NCBI GenBank assembly: GCA_024704765.1
Contig: JAKMXF010000335.1
Span: forward strand, 62,001-126,000
DNA length: 64,000 bases
Direction: 5' to 3'
Source of the DNA: Oopsacas minuta
Lineage: Eukaryota > Porifera > Hexactinellida > Lyssacinosida > Leucopsacidae
Part shown: positions 1 through 11,072 of the stretch, one piece after another
Layout of the letters: the number at the start of each line of letters is the position of its first letter
Numbering within the stretch: position 1 is the stretch's first letter
Made by a program: the position numbers and the translations under genes
The notes under the pieces: model-generated
The model's database searches: none
Told to the model about the DNA's origin: nothing
The model's input: only the letters and a program-made list of their open reading frames with translations

Positions 1-1665
1 CGGGCGGTGAGACAAATACAATAAAATTTAACATTGCACAACTCACGAATTTTGTCTCCAATTGATTCACTTCACGATTACACAGTTTCAAGCACTTTTG
101 AGAGAAGGCCAACACTTGGGAAGTCGAGGAAAATGGGACACTTATATACGGACGTATATTAGATCACAATTATAGTGTTTAGACTTGATTAGTGTGAACG
201 AGAGCATTTTGGGCAAAGAAACATAAACACTCTAACAAATTGATTTATGCTCATTTGGTTCTGTTACAAAGTATGTTGCTGGAATGTATAGCTGAGTCCT
301 ATAAAATTATAATGTTGTGTGAAAAGAAATAAAAATATACGTGAATCTTCATTGATATTATATTTGAATATATTTTGTTTTAACTATGTGTAGGTATTTA
401 AGTGCATAAATACCAAATATTCAAAAAGTTTAATAATTTTCTGCTGAAAGTATCAAAATACTCTATTCACGATACTAATTTTCGTATTGGCAATGATTAT
501 TAGTATCAATTCAGAAATCCCTCAACTTTCCGATAGCTTCCTTTAAGGGAAATGCAGAATATAGTACCGTAGAATCTACTATTAGCTTTCTACGTCTTGA
601 TTTCGCTAGTGATGCTAGAAGAGAGACTACAATCCTACAATATGATATTTATCCATCCAATCTGAGACTACAATGTGATATTTTATCCATCAAATCTGAA
701 ATGACTAGGAATTAGAGTATTAGCCTCGCTAGTGAAAAGGAGAATGAAGCTTAAATCAATACGGATGGTGTTTCCATTAACACTTCCTCTTACAGGGTTG
801 TATTAGAGATGCGACGCTAAAACGCCAGTATTGGTCGGATCTGATCCGTTCCTTGTTTAAGTTCAAAGGATACGGGATTGGACCGAACCGTCCTTAATTA
901 TTATTAGCCGTCACAACTATGGGTCATACCAAGGTTCTCATCAACTTACGATTGCCGGACCGAATAAATATGTGACCAGTGTTTGAATATGTCTATAATT
1001 CATCGAGTGAATTGTTCTGTAATTCTCGCTATTCAGGCGAATTGAATGACAATTTCAGTTAGTGTATTAAATTTCTATATCTGACTTAATACACGATGGT
1101 GATTTCAAGAATGAAGATAGAACGCGATTCAGTCAACACTGTAAAACTAAATTAATATAATCCAGCAAAATATATAAATACAAAAATTAGACATTCCGAA
1201 GAAATTAATAATTGTAATATATCTGTTTAATTATGACAGAAATCTTCATACTGTTGCCTATAACTATGACCCATTGGACTCTTGAACTCTCTATGACTTT
1301 AAGAGAAATTCAGAAATATTTATTTAATTCGGTATTACGTTTTAAAATTGTGCTGGCAGTTGCAAAGCACGAATAATGGACAAGGTTGATTCAGTGGAAA
1401 GTTCAGCGATGCTTTGATCACAAAAATCGAAATTGACATTATCAATAAATAATTTTACAAAATTAGCAATGATCTATAGATGTATGAAAATTTTTCAGTT
1501 CTCTAGAGAAAAGTATATTTGTCAATAAATACAAATCAGTTCACTACTTAAGTCATCTGGTTTAATGTTATATGTTGCATTTCGGAGAATTCCATAATTT
1601 GAACTAACAATTTAGCATATTTTGCAATATTCAAAGATAAATCTCTGAAAAACAAAATATACAAG
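1..1665. other. Gene-poor 5' flank
   Basis: No reading frame or exon-like segment that I can support. The one visible structure is an imperfect two-copy tandem repeat of about 35-41 bp at about 624-702; both copies start with gagactacaat and contain ttatccatc. The rest is A+T-rich unique-looking sequence. Confidence 0.6.
624..702. repeat. Imperfect two-copy tandem repeat
   Basis: Two adjacent copies begin gagactacaat and end with tccatc(c/a)aatct. The first copy carries about 7 extra bases. Seen directly; no function suggested. Confidence 0.55.
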
Positions 1666-1673
1666 TACTATGC

Positions 1674-1808
1674 CAGCGGCACGTGGTCCACAGAGGACAG
1701 CAGGGATCCACGGATCAAAGAATTTGCATTACAGTCTATGGGAGGGATTCACAGAATGTGATATAATTAGCATAGGGGTCTACTGGCGAAAATGGTTGGG
1801 AACCGCTG
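1674..1808. mobile_element. hAT-like MITE
   Basis: A 135-bp element starting cagcggcacg and ending ggttgggaaccgctg, so the outer CAGCGG/CCGCTG bases are inverted. It is flanked by 8-bp direct repeats tactatgc (1666-1673) and tactatac (1809-1816), 7 of 8 identical. An 8-bp duplication with CAG...CTG ends is the hAT superfamily signature. No transposase is present, so it is non-autonomous. Confidence 0.7.
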
Positions 1809-1872
1809 TACTATACGTATGTCAGATATGAATTATACAATATTTGTTTTTATTAGCAGCTATTCTCTCCAG

Positions 1873-2539
1873 ATGAACAGCATTATTAGACCAGTGATAA
1901 TATTATTGATTTTGTATTATACAACAAACGCAGAGTTCCCAATCCTCTCAAAAGAGTTATTCCTTTGAGGTAATAGCTAAATACGTAGTAAGAGATCTGA
2001 CTATGACATATTTACCCTATAACGTTGCTCACGATAATGAACGCAAACTACAAACTCTAGAAACAACTGTAACCATATTAGATGATACAGTTATGGGATT
2101 CACTCTAGCTAGTGGATTTGATAATCAAACATATGTGTTCAACAGTTCACGTAAATCAAGTGATGAGTGCACGACTAAACCTTTGGCACCAGTTTCTTTC
2201 GCACTTAACCCCGATCCTTGGGATATTTTTCTTAAGGCCAATGAAGATCCAGAAGGAACATTTACCGTTATCATTTCTGAGGTAACATATATACTTGTTG
2301 TTGAGGATGGACTGCCAAAAACTTGCAATGTTACAATTGGCACTGGAGCTGATCAGATAGATATGCCAATATCTTATATTCGCTACGATAATCGACCACC
2401 TCCATTCTATATGTTCTCACTCCCAGAAGCATGTCGCAGGTATACTTGTAACGCATGTTACAGTTCAGCTGTTAGTATAACTAGTAGCTTACTATTGTTG
2501 GTGTCTGCTCTAGTTATGTTTCTGCTCTCTACAGTGTAA
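1873..2539 (+). pseudogene. Secreted, probably GPI-anchored protein, frame-shifted
   Basis: ATG 1873 opens a signal peptide (hydrophobic VIILLILYYT, possible cleavage after TNA) that runs into a stop near 1971. A second frame, open from about 1910 and with an ATG at 2003, encodes a 178-residue extracellular domain: five cysteines (in DEC, KTC, EAC, YTC and NAC contexts), two N-glycosylation sites early on, and a hydrophobic tail SLLLLVSALVMFLLSTV ending at the stop, typical of a GPI-anchor signal. The two parts differ by one reading-frame step, with no intron-sized gap between them. This is either a one-base indel (true or sequencing) or a decaying gene. The ending FSLPEAC faintly recalls ependymin/LolA-like secreted proteins, but I do not recognise the family with confidence. 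Confidence 0.5.
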
Positions 2540-2956
2540 TACAACTACTGTAAAGATATTGATGGCTCTGACGTCTGTTGAGAAGATATATTTATTAGCG
2601 ATTAAATAATCAATGCTATGTGATGGTTACTAATGTATCAGCTAGTATATTTGTGAACTTGTAATTTACTCAAGGATTTAATATATTTATCTTCCTGTCT
2701 ATTAGAAACATAAGTACGCATATTCTGAAATTCGAAAAATTGAGGAATTAACATAAAAGAACGCGCTCCATTTATGATTCAGTAACAGAAGTTGGAGCGG
2801 TGCTCCTTTCTCAGGCCAGCGCGGAGCGAAACTGCGAAAGCGAGCTAACAAAAAATGTCGAGCAAAAATGTATATGATTACATTTAACTATTCCACCTCA
2901 CTCTACCTTAAGGCCTAAAAAGTTATTCTATACAACCTATAAACACAAATATGTAG
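2540..2956. other. Intergenic, convergent 3' ends
   Basis: Space between the plus-strand secreted-protein gene and the minus-strand VWA remnant. No coding signal seen. Confidence 0.5.
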
Positions 2957-3665
2957 TTAGTCCATTTTGTAATCAATGAATATCTGTACGATTGCTTCAT
3001 TAACTACCTCCTTCCCAACAGTCTGGAAATCTCCACAAAGGCCCTTCAGATTATCTTTCATCGTAGCTTCGTATTGAGGCAGACATCTCCCAGTATTTAT
3101 TCCATGATACTGAATTTGGAACTTTTGTAAAATATTCCAGACATCTGTTTTCCAATCAAAATTACATAATTTACCATGGTTACAACAACAGCAGTTTTCT
3201 TTTGAACTTTTCGAATCATGGGAATTATAATTCGGGAAATCTCCGTGTGGGGGTGCATCATAGATATGTATGATAACGTTCCTAACACCTGGTTTGAGTT
3301 CCCAATCACATTTAGTAGCTGCATTTGCTAGGCCATCTAACACTGCCTCTGGGTAATCTCCACCTCCTTCAGGCTTAACATTTTCAAGGAACTGTTGTAC
3401 ACTCCTATGTTGAGTAGTGAATTTCTTGTTATCTGATAGAGAATAAGAACATACTTTTAACATAATCCGTCTTTGCCATATAAACTACTTCTTGTTGATA
3501 TTGATCATCAGATTCCTGAATTAACCTCAAGGCAGATTTGTAGCATGCTCTCCTCTTGATAATATCTTGTAGCAGATATACAAACCAGAAAGTGAATGTG
3601 AATGTCAACACAAAATAGCCTATCCCCTTGAAAATTATATTAATTAAAAATATTAATCCTTCCAT
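2957..3665 (-). pseudogene. Chimeric remnant: membrane-protein 5' end joined to a VWA tail
   Basis: Read on the minus strand from ATG 3665, the first ~78 codons encode one membrane segment and then a cytoplasmic stretch clearly related to residues ~40-95 of the multi-pass protein at 8974-10071 (compare CYKSALRLIQESDDQYQQ with YYKTSLECLEGEHDLHQQ). The frame stops at 3429. The overlapping frame 3463-2957 encodes the second half of a von Willebrand A domain (GGGDYPEAVLDGLANA, then NVIIHIYDAPPHG) and its tail, but the first half with the DxSxS metal site is missing. The two pieces overlap in different frames. I infer a rearrangement joining a truncated membrane gene to the 3' end of a VWA gene. 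Expression is possible but no intact product is visible. Confidence 0.55.
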
Positions 3666-5192
3666 TTTTTTGAATACTTGATCAGTATACTGAGTTACTT
3701 ATACTTATACTTTAACTCTACCGGTATACATAATACGAATTTACAGTATCAGATGACAACACAATCCAAACGGTCATCAATTTCTATAATTGATGGCTAT
3801 CGGGATAATATCCTATGTTTCCATAATGTATAATAAGCATTAATTCAGAGAATAAAATTAGATTTCGTTTGATTTTTCATTAGAGAATACCTAATGCATA
3901 CTTACCAACTCTTTGAAACTATCCCCCTGGATACAGTTCTCGAAATTCATGGATTTCTAAATTTCTATGCAAAAACTATGAATATTTCCTTCTTTTATGA
4001 GAAAAAATCCAGAAATATCCAATATTTCTCCTGGATTTTGCCATTTTTTCACTGGATCATATGTCAAATCCCTAGATGGTTGGTAAGTATGCTAATGGTA
4101 TGTATGATGTGTGCTTATCCGTCTGTCTCACTAACCCTCGTCCGTAAGGAAGTGCGAGATCTAACAGTACGATGAGCATAAAAATTGCCACATATATTAC
4201 ATATACAATTTGGACCAGAAATTTACACCTGAGGTATGAATTTTCTAAAGTGTATTAAGGTGTGTTACAGTGTATACTATGTGAAATATATTGACCATGG
4301 ATGCAAATATTATAATACTGTTGAGTTTGTTTCTGTATTTATGATTAGCTATATATATTCAATCAATTTTCAAAATCTATCCAGTGATTGATTTTGATTA
4401 TTTTCTTAAAATACATTTGTACTACTTTATGTAGACATCCGTTATTTCGAACCACAGGAGAAATCAAAATCTGATATTCAGAAAGCTGATGTCTAAATTT
4501 GGCTCCACATGAAATGAGTACACAGCATACATACTGGAAAATATGGTCTCCAATTCTCAATGAATGATATTATTTTCTTACCCAGAATACTCACGGGTTT
4601 TTTAATGAATATAATCACGTTTCATACACAACTCGTCAATAGCTGAAATATGTACAAATATTGAGTTGATATAAATTGATTCTATTTTTAATTCACAAAA
4701 ATATTATTCATTTTCAATAATTCATTGTTATTACAGGTAATCTTCTAATGACTTAGATTAATAAGAATTTCTAAGTGGGAATTATGTTATAATTGAGAAA
4801 ATGAAATGATTAGATTCCAAATTGTTTTGCTGTAATTTTGCGAAGGATTCACCCGTATTTTTCCAATAACGTTTTTGCATCCAGGATGCATAGATCTACA
4901 GATTGTACATAATTCTAATTCAACTTGGCCAAATTATCAAATTTTGAAGCATAAATATTAGTAAGCATAAACCTGAGATTCAACCTCACGGTTTCATGCA
5001 TACATACAGCCTTGGATCAGAGGCATAGCTACTATTTCTCTTCGAGGTTGCGAATGAGGTGCTCAGCAACTCCCTAGCCACGCCTATGATTATAAACAGG
5101 TTAATTGGGTTTAAGTTTGAAATTTCGGAATTTCAATAAAACACATATTATGTAACATATTAACTTCGTTCTCACATGTATAGCGTAATACC
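3666..5192. other. Intergenic with one MITE
   Basis: Contains the foldback element at 3896-4092. The stretch 5018-5091 starts cagaggcatagct and ends agccacgcctatg, an imperfect inverted pair that may be another worn hAT-like element without a recognisable target duplication. Otherwise nothing seen. Confidence 0.5.
3896..4092. mobile_element. MITE with 14-bp perfect terminal inverted repeats
   Basis: Begins gcatacttaccaac and ends with its exact reverse complement gttggtaagtatgc. The interior (cttttatgagaaaaaatcc, then ccaatatttct) recurs at about 27012-27189, so this is a dispersed family. The flanks share taat, a possible short target duplication. The small reading frame across it is not coding. 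Confidence 0.65.
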
Positions 5193-8144
5193 ATGGAGAA
5201 AACTTCCACTTCGCCAGAGCAAAGCAAATTTGTCGGTTCAGAAACAAGCCCTTTGATTTACTACAAATCTCCTCAGAAAAAATCTAATGTATCATATGTA
5301 AATTACGAAACAGGGATGTTTGAAAGTTTCACCAGAAGATGTCGCCCATATGTATATATCTGGGCTTCTGCATATATTGCATGTGTATGTGGATTACTAT
5401 TTGGATATCAATTGGCAATCATAGGAGGAGCATTATTGCAATTGAAAACCCAGTTTTGTTTGGGAATCCTACAGAGTGAAGTGAGTATTTGAATGCTGTT
5501 ACATGTATATTGGAAATGAGTATTGAAAATTTGAGATTTTATTGCTTCCAACAATTAATCAGAACATGAGTATTATTTCTTTGTTAGAAGCAAATCACAT
5601 ACTATATACGTTCATATACAATTGATAGAAAACAAAATCTTTGGAAGCTACGAATATTAAAAGTTTACTGTGTATATCAATTTTTACCATTTGCTTCGGT
5701 ATATTACAATTTTGAATATCATACTTGACAACCCTGAGTGAAGAAAAAAGGGGGACAGAAGGTATAAATTTATCGGGATATCGCGGCACGTAGCATATTT
5801 ATATTAGACTGGACTACAAAAAATTGGGAAATACCCCCAAACACGGGACAGTTGCCAAGAATACAGTGTAACACCCCAAACGAGGTGCAGGACACCGAAA
5901 AATTCTACCTCGTTTCTGCCGATTTCACCGTTTGTGGAGGTTCATTTGTATGAAACTAAGAATTCACTTTATTTATTTCCACTCCGTTTCCAGAAGTTTC
6001 CCGTTTCCATAATACCTGTTTATGGTTTTTCACTGTATTTCCATCCAACACAGTGTGTTTTAGCAAACTACTAACTAGTAAAGCTCCACTCTAGGTTGTG
6101 ACCAGCTCAACAGTCGTAGGATCTTTTATCGGTTCCATGACAGGTGGGATCCCAGTAGACTATCTGGGCAGGAAAGTTTCAATAATAATTGACGCAATAG
6201 TATTCATAGTAGGAGCCCTGATACTTCTATTCTCAGTTAATTATTGGATGCTTGTACTTGGCAGGCTAATTGTTGGTTATGGTATATCACTCAATGTTAC
6301 AGCAGCTGTTGTATATGTTAGTGAGATATCACCTGCAAAAAATAGAGGCCTACTTGTGGGAATGAATCAATTTGGGATTTCTCTTGGCGTTGCAATTGCC
6401 TTTCTTGTTAGCAATATTTTCGTTGGTGAGTTATTAAATACTTGTTGAATGATATATGTTATGTCGCGGTCTGCTTGATTGAAACTATTCTTGATCAAAA
6501 TTGTAAATTCCTGAAAAAACTTCAAAATCCGAAATTATATTAGAATACTCGAAATGAAATTGAACTTTGAAATTTGAATATAAATTAATAATAACGAAAT
6601 TTCGTTCCCATTGTATATTAGAACAATCTTTCTATAAAAAACAATATGCTAATATCATTTTGAGCAATTAATATTCCAATTTGTCTTTACTACATTCATG
6701 AAACTTTAGATGTAGAAGAAGGCTGGAGATACATGTTTGGCTTAAGTATTATTCTAGCACTATTACAAGGTATATGCACACTGTTCCTACCTAGGACACC
6801 TCGCTTTCTTCTCATAAGAGGGAAAGAAGACCTCGCTCTTAAGACCCTACAGAAGATCAGAGGCTACGAGACAGACGTAAGTGATGAATTCAATGAAATG
6901 AGAACTGCAATTCTGGAAGAAAGAAGATATCATTGGTATGAGCATAAATAAATTCAAAACTATAATTTGTGAAAAATTAGACAAAACAACCCTCAAGGAT
7001 ACATAAATAGAGGAAACGGGCGAAGGAAGGCATTTTGCAATATTAAGAGTTAGATTAAATTGTAATTGTAGCAACATTTCCCATGACAACTCATTCTTTT
7101 CGATTGCAAAAGAGTGACACAAAGAGGGAAGGTCAAATCGGAATTTTCGTTACGTAACGCTCGAATGACCGCCAAATATAGGGGAAGGCAATTACATTTC
7201 CACTTCCAATTTCTCTCGATACAATTTCTATTTGAACTCCTTAAATATTACTGTTTCCAAATCTATAGGCAAAGCCAAATTTTCCTAACAAAGTGTCCTG
7301 TGTATGATTTAAAGTATACATGTTGTAGTATTAATGGAATTGCATCCTTACTTCTGTATGCAGGTGGGATTTATTCAGATTCAAAGACCAGATGATAATA
7401 CGGATGATAATTGGTTCTACGATTGCACTATTTCAACAGTTAAGCGGTCAAAATTCCATATTATTCTACGCACCAGTACTCCTCAAAACATTAGGATTTA
7501 CTTCAAATTCTACAGCTACACTGGGAACAATATGTATTGGTACCATAAAATTTCTTTCGTCAATAATCACATTCTTCACAATAGATAAACTAGGTCGTCG
7601 TCCTCTATTACTAATCGGTATTTCTCTACTGGCTATCTCAATGTTGTTACTGGGCAGCCTATCTGTTGCATTTATAGATCCACATCTAATATTATCTACA
7701 AACTCGATGCACCTCTCAAACTGTGACAATACAACTCTCACAACTCAATCAGAATACATATTCCCTAGTGACGTAACATTGACTAAATCCGAACACTTAT
7801 CATTCACTATGACCAAATGGGTATCTCTTATTCTTTTACTGATCTATATAGGAGCATATGAAACAAGTTTCGGTACGATTGCATGGTTAATTTTAACTGA
7901 AATGTTCCCTCCATCAGTGAGAGGTCAAGCAGTGTCTTTAGCATCTACTGTCAACTGGGCAATGAATTTCCTTATCTCAATAACGCTACTGAGTATGTAT
8001 AATGCAGTTCTCGGCTACACCTATATCATATATGGTTCTTTTTGCGTAATAGCTGGCATATTTGTGTTCTTTATGGTTCCGGAAACAAAAGGTAAAAGTT
8101 TGGAAAGGATCTCAAAAGAATTAAAAGAAAAAAGATTCTGCTGA
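5193..8144 (+). CDS. SLC2A12: GLUT12-like facilitative sugar transporter (SLC2 family)
   Basis: Four exons at 5193-5480, 6095-6425, 6710-6935 and 7364-8144 join in frame (phases 0, 1, 2) to 541 residues, a typical class III GLUT length. The start ATG has a good context (accATGG). Visible SLC2 signatures are GYQLAIIGGALL in membrane segment 1, DYLGRK after segment 2, PAKNRGLL after segment 4, PRTPRFL after segment 6, QQLSGQNSILFYAP in segment 7, DKLGRRP after segment 8 and PETKGKSLE at the end. The best remembered match is vertebrate GLUT12: both share GW(K/R)YMFGL, a WDLFR.KD segment spanning the exon 3-4 junction, and a long loop before segment 10. It should move hexoses across the plasma membrane by facilitated transport; substrate preference is not readable. 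A GLUT10-like assignment is the main alternative. Confidence 0.9.
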
Positions 8145-8973
8145 ACTAATTACTATGATAATTACTTATTGCTCATTCTCTTATAGTGCTCTAAAAATAT
8201 GAACTAAAACTGTCAAATTATTAGTACATATTTTATAAAAGTACAAGGTATATCAATATATTTGATGACTAGTCTTTCTAACATGAATTAATATGGAAAG
8301 TGGTTTGCGCATATCAATATTGTCCTCCTGCGAACTCATATAACTCACTTTCATATAATACAACATACGTTTTGTGGGAGATACGAGTTGCTCTAAAATA
8401 CATAATAAAATAGTTGTGCATTATAAATTGCAACATAGCAAAATCCTTAATGACAGTCAGCAAATGCTCTGGGTTCGCATATTAATATTCTACACTTCGT
8501 GCTAATAGAATTACGTACAAAACATAGCAGATTTACAAATACACTAACAGAAAATTCTTCTAATATAAAATTCGAATTTCCATGCACTAAAAAGATCAAT
8601 TAAAACATTTTAGCTGACTCCGCCTAATGGCAGGTGAACTGACACATTTAGGTGACACAAGCGCCTAGAAAACCCTGAATAGAACCATTGATTAGTGCCA
8701 ATTTGTACAAATAAAACTCATAATACTTGTACTTTTGTAATAGGATGTAATAAGAACTCATCTGTAAGGTTCGTAGTGTATTTTACTGTCATTTATCACC
8801 AACCTACTTACTGTTCAGGTGTTGTGACGACTTAAGACTACAAATACGAACAAAATGAAATAACTTAAATACAGTTCGTAAGTACTACAACCAAGTAAGC
8901 AATATAGATATAGTGCGAATTGCTATTGAAAGTATACAACTGTCACTAGATTTCAGAAAGCAGTAAGATGTGA
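8145..8973. other. Convergent intergenic region
   Basis: 3' flanks of the plus-strand transporter and the minus-strand multi-pass membrane gene. Nothing further recognised. Confidence 0.5.
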
Positions 8974-10071
8974 TTAGATGAGAGGAGCATATAAATGGTT
9001 CCGAAAGTGTGTTCTGTATCCAGTCTTACTCTTATATAAATTCCATAGTATGAAATACATTGTGGCTAATCCACACCCCGTATAAGGAATGAAGATAGTC
9101 AAACATCCGATTATTGCGAGTGGAATATACACCCATGATAAAATAGTGATAAGATTGTGTTCATCAGGATAGTAGTACGAATTCTCACATACGGATAAGT
9201 AGAAAATTGAGGTTTCATTTTTCCGGAATATTATTTGAATTGTCTGTGATATAGAATCAATGAATTCAGCTGTCAATAGAATTAATACTCCTATCAAGAT
9301 GATAGCAAATGTTACGGTGAAAACTCTGTTCATTCGAGTCTGTTTCGCAAGTAAATTTTTCCTTTGCATCACTTGCAAGTCGATAATAGTCCAGTTAATG
9401 ACCATCTTTAACTTCTTGTACTGTTTGAATGCAAACATTAATGCTATTGACATCAATAATATATCAAACCACAAACCAATGATGTGGATATAACAGATAG
9501 ATACCATAATCTGTATAGCAATCGAGCATGGCAGGAATATACATATTATGTGGGGTATTCTGTTTGCTTTAATCCAACTTTTTTGTGCTTGTCTTGCTGA
9601 TAAATACATACATAAACATCCAATAAGTACTAAACTCACAACTATACAGAAATTATCATAATCTGGTAGATTGTCACCACGTAATATCATATGGTGCACG
9701 TTATTAATGGAAGAGTGATTATATCCTCGCATAAATGGGACAATAGTTGACACAATTCCAAAAGTAGCTCCAATCCATTCAATAATATTTATAAGGAAAA
9801 GATAAACGTACTTTACTACTTCAGTTCTGGCATTATAAGCTGTCATTTGCTGATGGAGATCATGTTCTCCTTCTAGGCACTCTAGGGAAGTTTTGTAATA
9901 CTTTATTTTACGTCTTATAACGTCAAGCAAATATACACACCAAAAACAGAACACAATAGTAAACAAACTATATAAAATGGATATTAGTGTAAAAAATACA
10001 ACTTTTGCCACAACAAGCCAAAATTCTAACAAATTAACAGTTTTTGAATGTCTGCTGATATATAATCTCAA
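8974..10071 (-). CDS. Unrecognised multi-pass membrane protein
   Basis: An open frame of about 365 codons with some seven hydrophobic segments: an N-terminal one (VFFTLISILYSLFTIVFCFW), then a charged cytoplasmic-looking stretch, then segments around IIEWIGATFGIVSTIV, NFCIVVSLVLIGCLCMY, CSIAIQIMVSICYI, LLMSIALMFAF, TVTFAIILIGVLILL and IPLAIIGCLTIFIPY. No ATG lies near the 5' edge; the frame begins just after a TAA, and a possible acceptor (tatatcag) lies near 10056, so the first coding exon is probably upstream and not found. A truncated relative is at 3429-3665. The topology would suit a receptor-like protein, but no GPCR motifs (DRY, NPxxY) are visible and I do not assign a family. Likely lineage-specific. 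Confidence 0.65.
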   Translation of the reverse strand: MRLYISRHSKTVNLLEFWLVVAKVVFFTLISILYSLFTIVFCFWCVYLLDVIRRKIKYYKTSLECLEGEHDLHQQMTAYNARTEVVKYVYLFLINIIEWIGATFGIVSTIVPFMRGYNHSSINNVHHMILRGDNLPDYDNFCIVVSLVLIGCLCMYLSARQAQKSWIKANRIPHIICIFLPCSIAIQIMVSICYIHIIGLWFDILLMSIALMFAFKQYKKLKMVINWTIIDLQVMQRKNLLAKQTRMNRVFTVTFAIILIGVLILLTAEFIDSISQTIQIIFRKNETSIFYLSVCENSYYYPDEHNLITILSWVYIPLAIIGCLTIFIPYTGCGLATMYFILWNLYKSKTGYRTHFRNHLYAPLI

Positions 10072-11072
10072 TATTTATACTATTTAGTATATCCATAAAT
10101 TGATTACTAACCTATACTGTACTTTGATTAGTTCCTAACCTTACAGCTCTTTCAGAGTATGTTTTATCAGTAATATGTCAAGTAATTATGAAATAAATTT
10201 GTAGATAGGATGGAATGGATTCAATAGAATAGAAAGGTAGATAGATACGGTAGTGTTTGCTTATCAAAAACTTGGATTTTGCAACAAAAACAGTTGCAAT
10301 TATGTGAAAGTTACTAATAATGGAACATATTTAATATAAATGCTTTCATTAGTATCAGTATAAAGCATATTATTTATCCTTTTCCTAAAAGATACGTATG
10401 CAACTGTATTATTTTAGGAATTATGCCTTAGACCCTTATGATATACAAATGAAACTTTCTTAATATCTTTGTGTGCCTTATAATCATGAACTGTGTAAAT
10501 TATCAGTCTCCCTTTGATTTTCTGACATAAGAACACTCAGCAGGGTCAATCTATATTTCCTGTTAACGGCCGTGCTTTGAAAGTTCACTTCCATCGGGCC
10601 TTTATCATCCTCATGTCCCCAATAATTCTTCCACGTATAGTACTTATAAGTGGTTATACACTATTAGGTTAGTAGGATTGTACATTTTTTGCCGCTACTC
10701 ACTCGGAGTATTGCGATTAATGGAGAATAACTCAGAGACTGAACCTATTATATACATTACTTGGCATATAGAGAACTGAGAAATTATCGTATTTTCGGAA
10801 TTTCATTTGAATTGTTCCTAATGTTTACCCATAGAAACTCGAGGCTAATATAATTAACATATAAATCAATATTCATCCAAATATTATCGTAAATATACGT
10901 TGTGCATTCGAATCTGTTTCATTACCAACTTTTTCCAATCATCATTCCCCCTATATCTTCACAGAAGCCAAGCTTTCTGCCATACGTACTTCTAACTCAC
11001 CCAAAATTGCATTACTTATTAGAACTAACACATTATCAATTATACAACAAAATAATATGTATATTTTCTGAA
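10072..11072. other. Divergent intergenic region
   Basis: Lies between the minus-strand membrane gene and the plus-strand peptidase gene, so it should contain both promoters. No defined elements recognised. The open frame upstream of 11073 lacks an ATG and is not included in the peptidase. Confidence 0.5.

Noticed and set aside
3424-3450. A 22-nt GTATGT...CAG string that would fuse two frames, suggesting ultra-short introns
   Set aside because: Neighbouring genes have ordinary introns of hundreds of bases, and the same bases align with coding sequence (KSMFLFSI versus KYVYLFLI) in the paralogue at 9-10 kb.
3894-4175. 93-codon plus-strand frame
   Set aside because: It lies almost wholly across the inverted-repeat element at 3896-4092 and has repeat-like composition.
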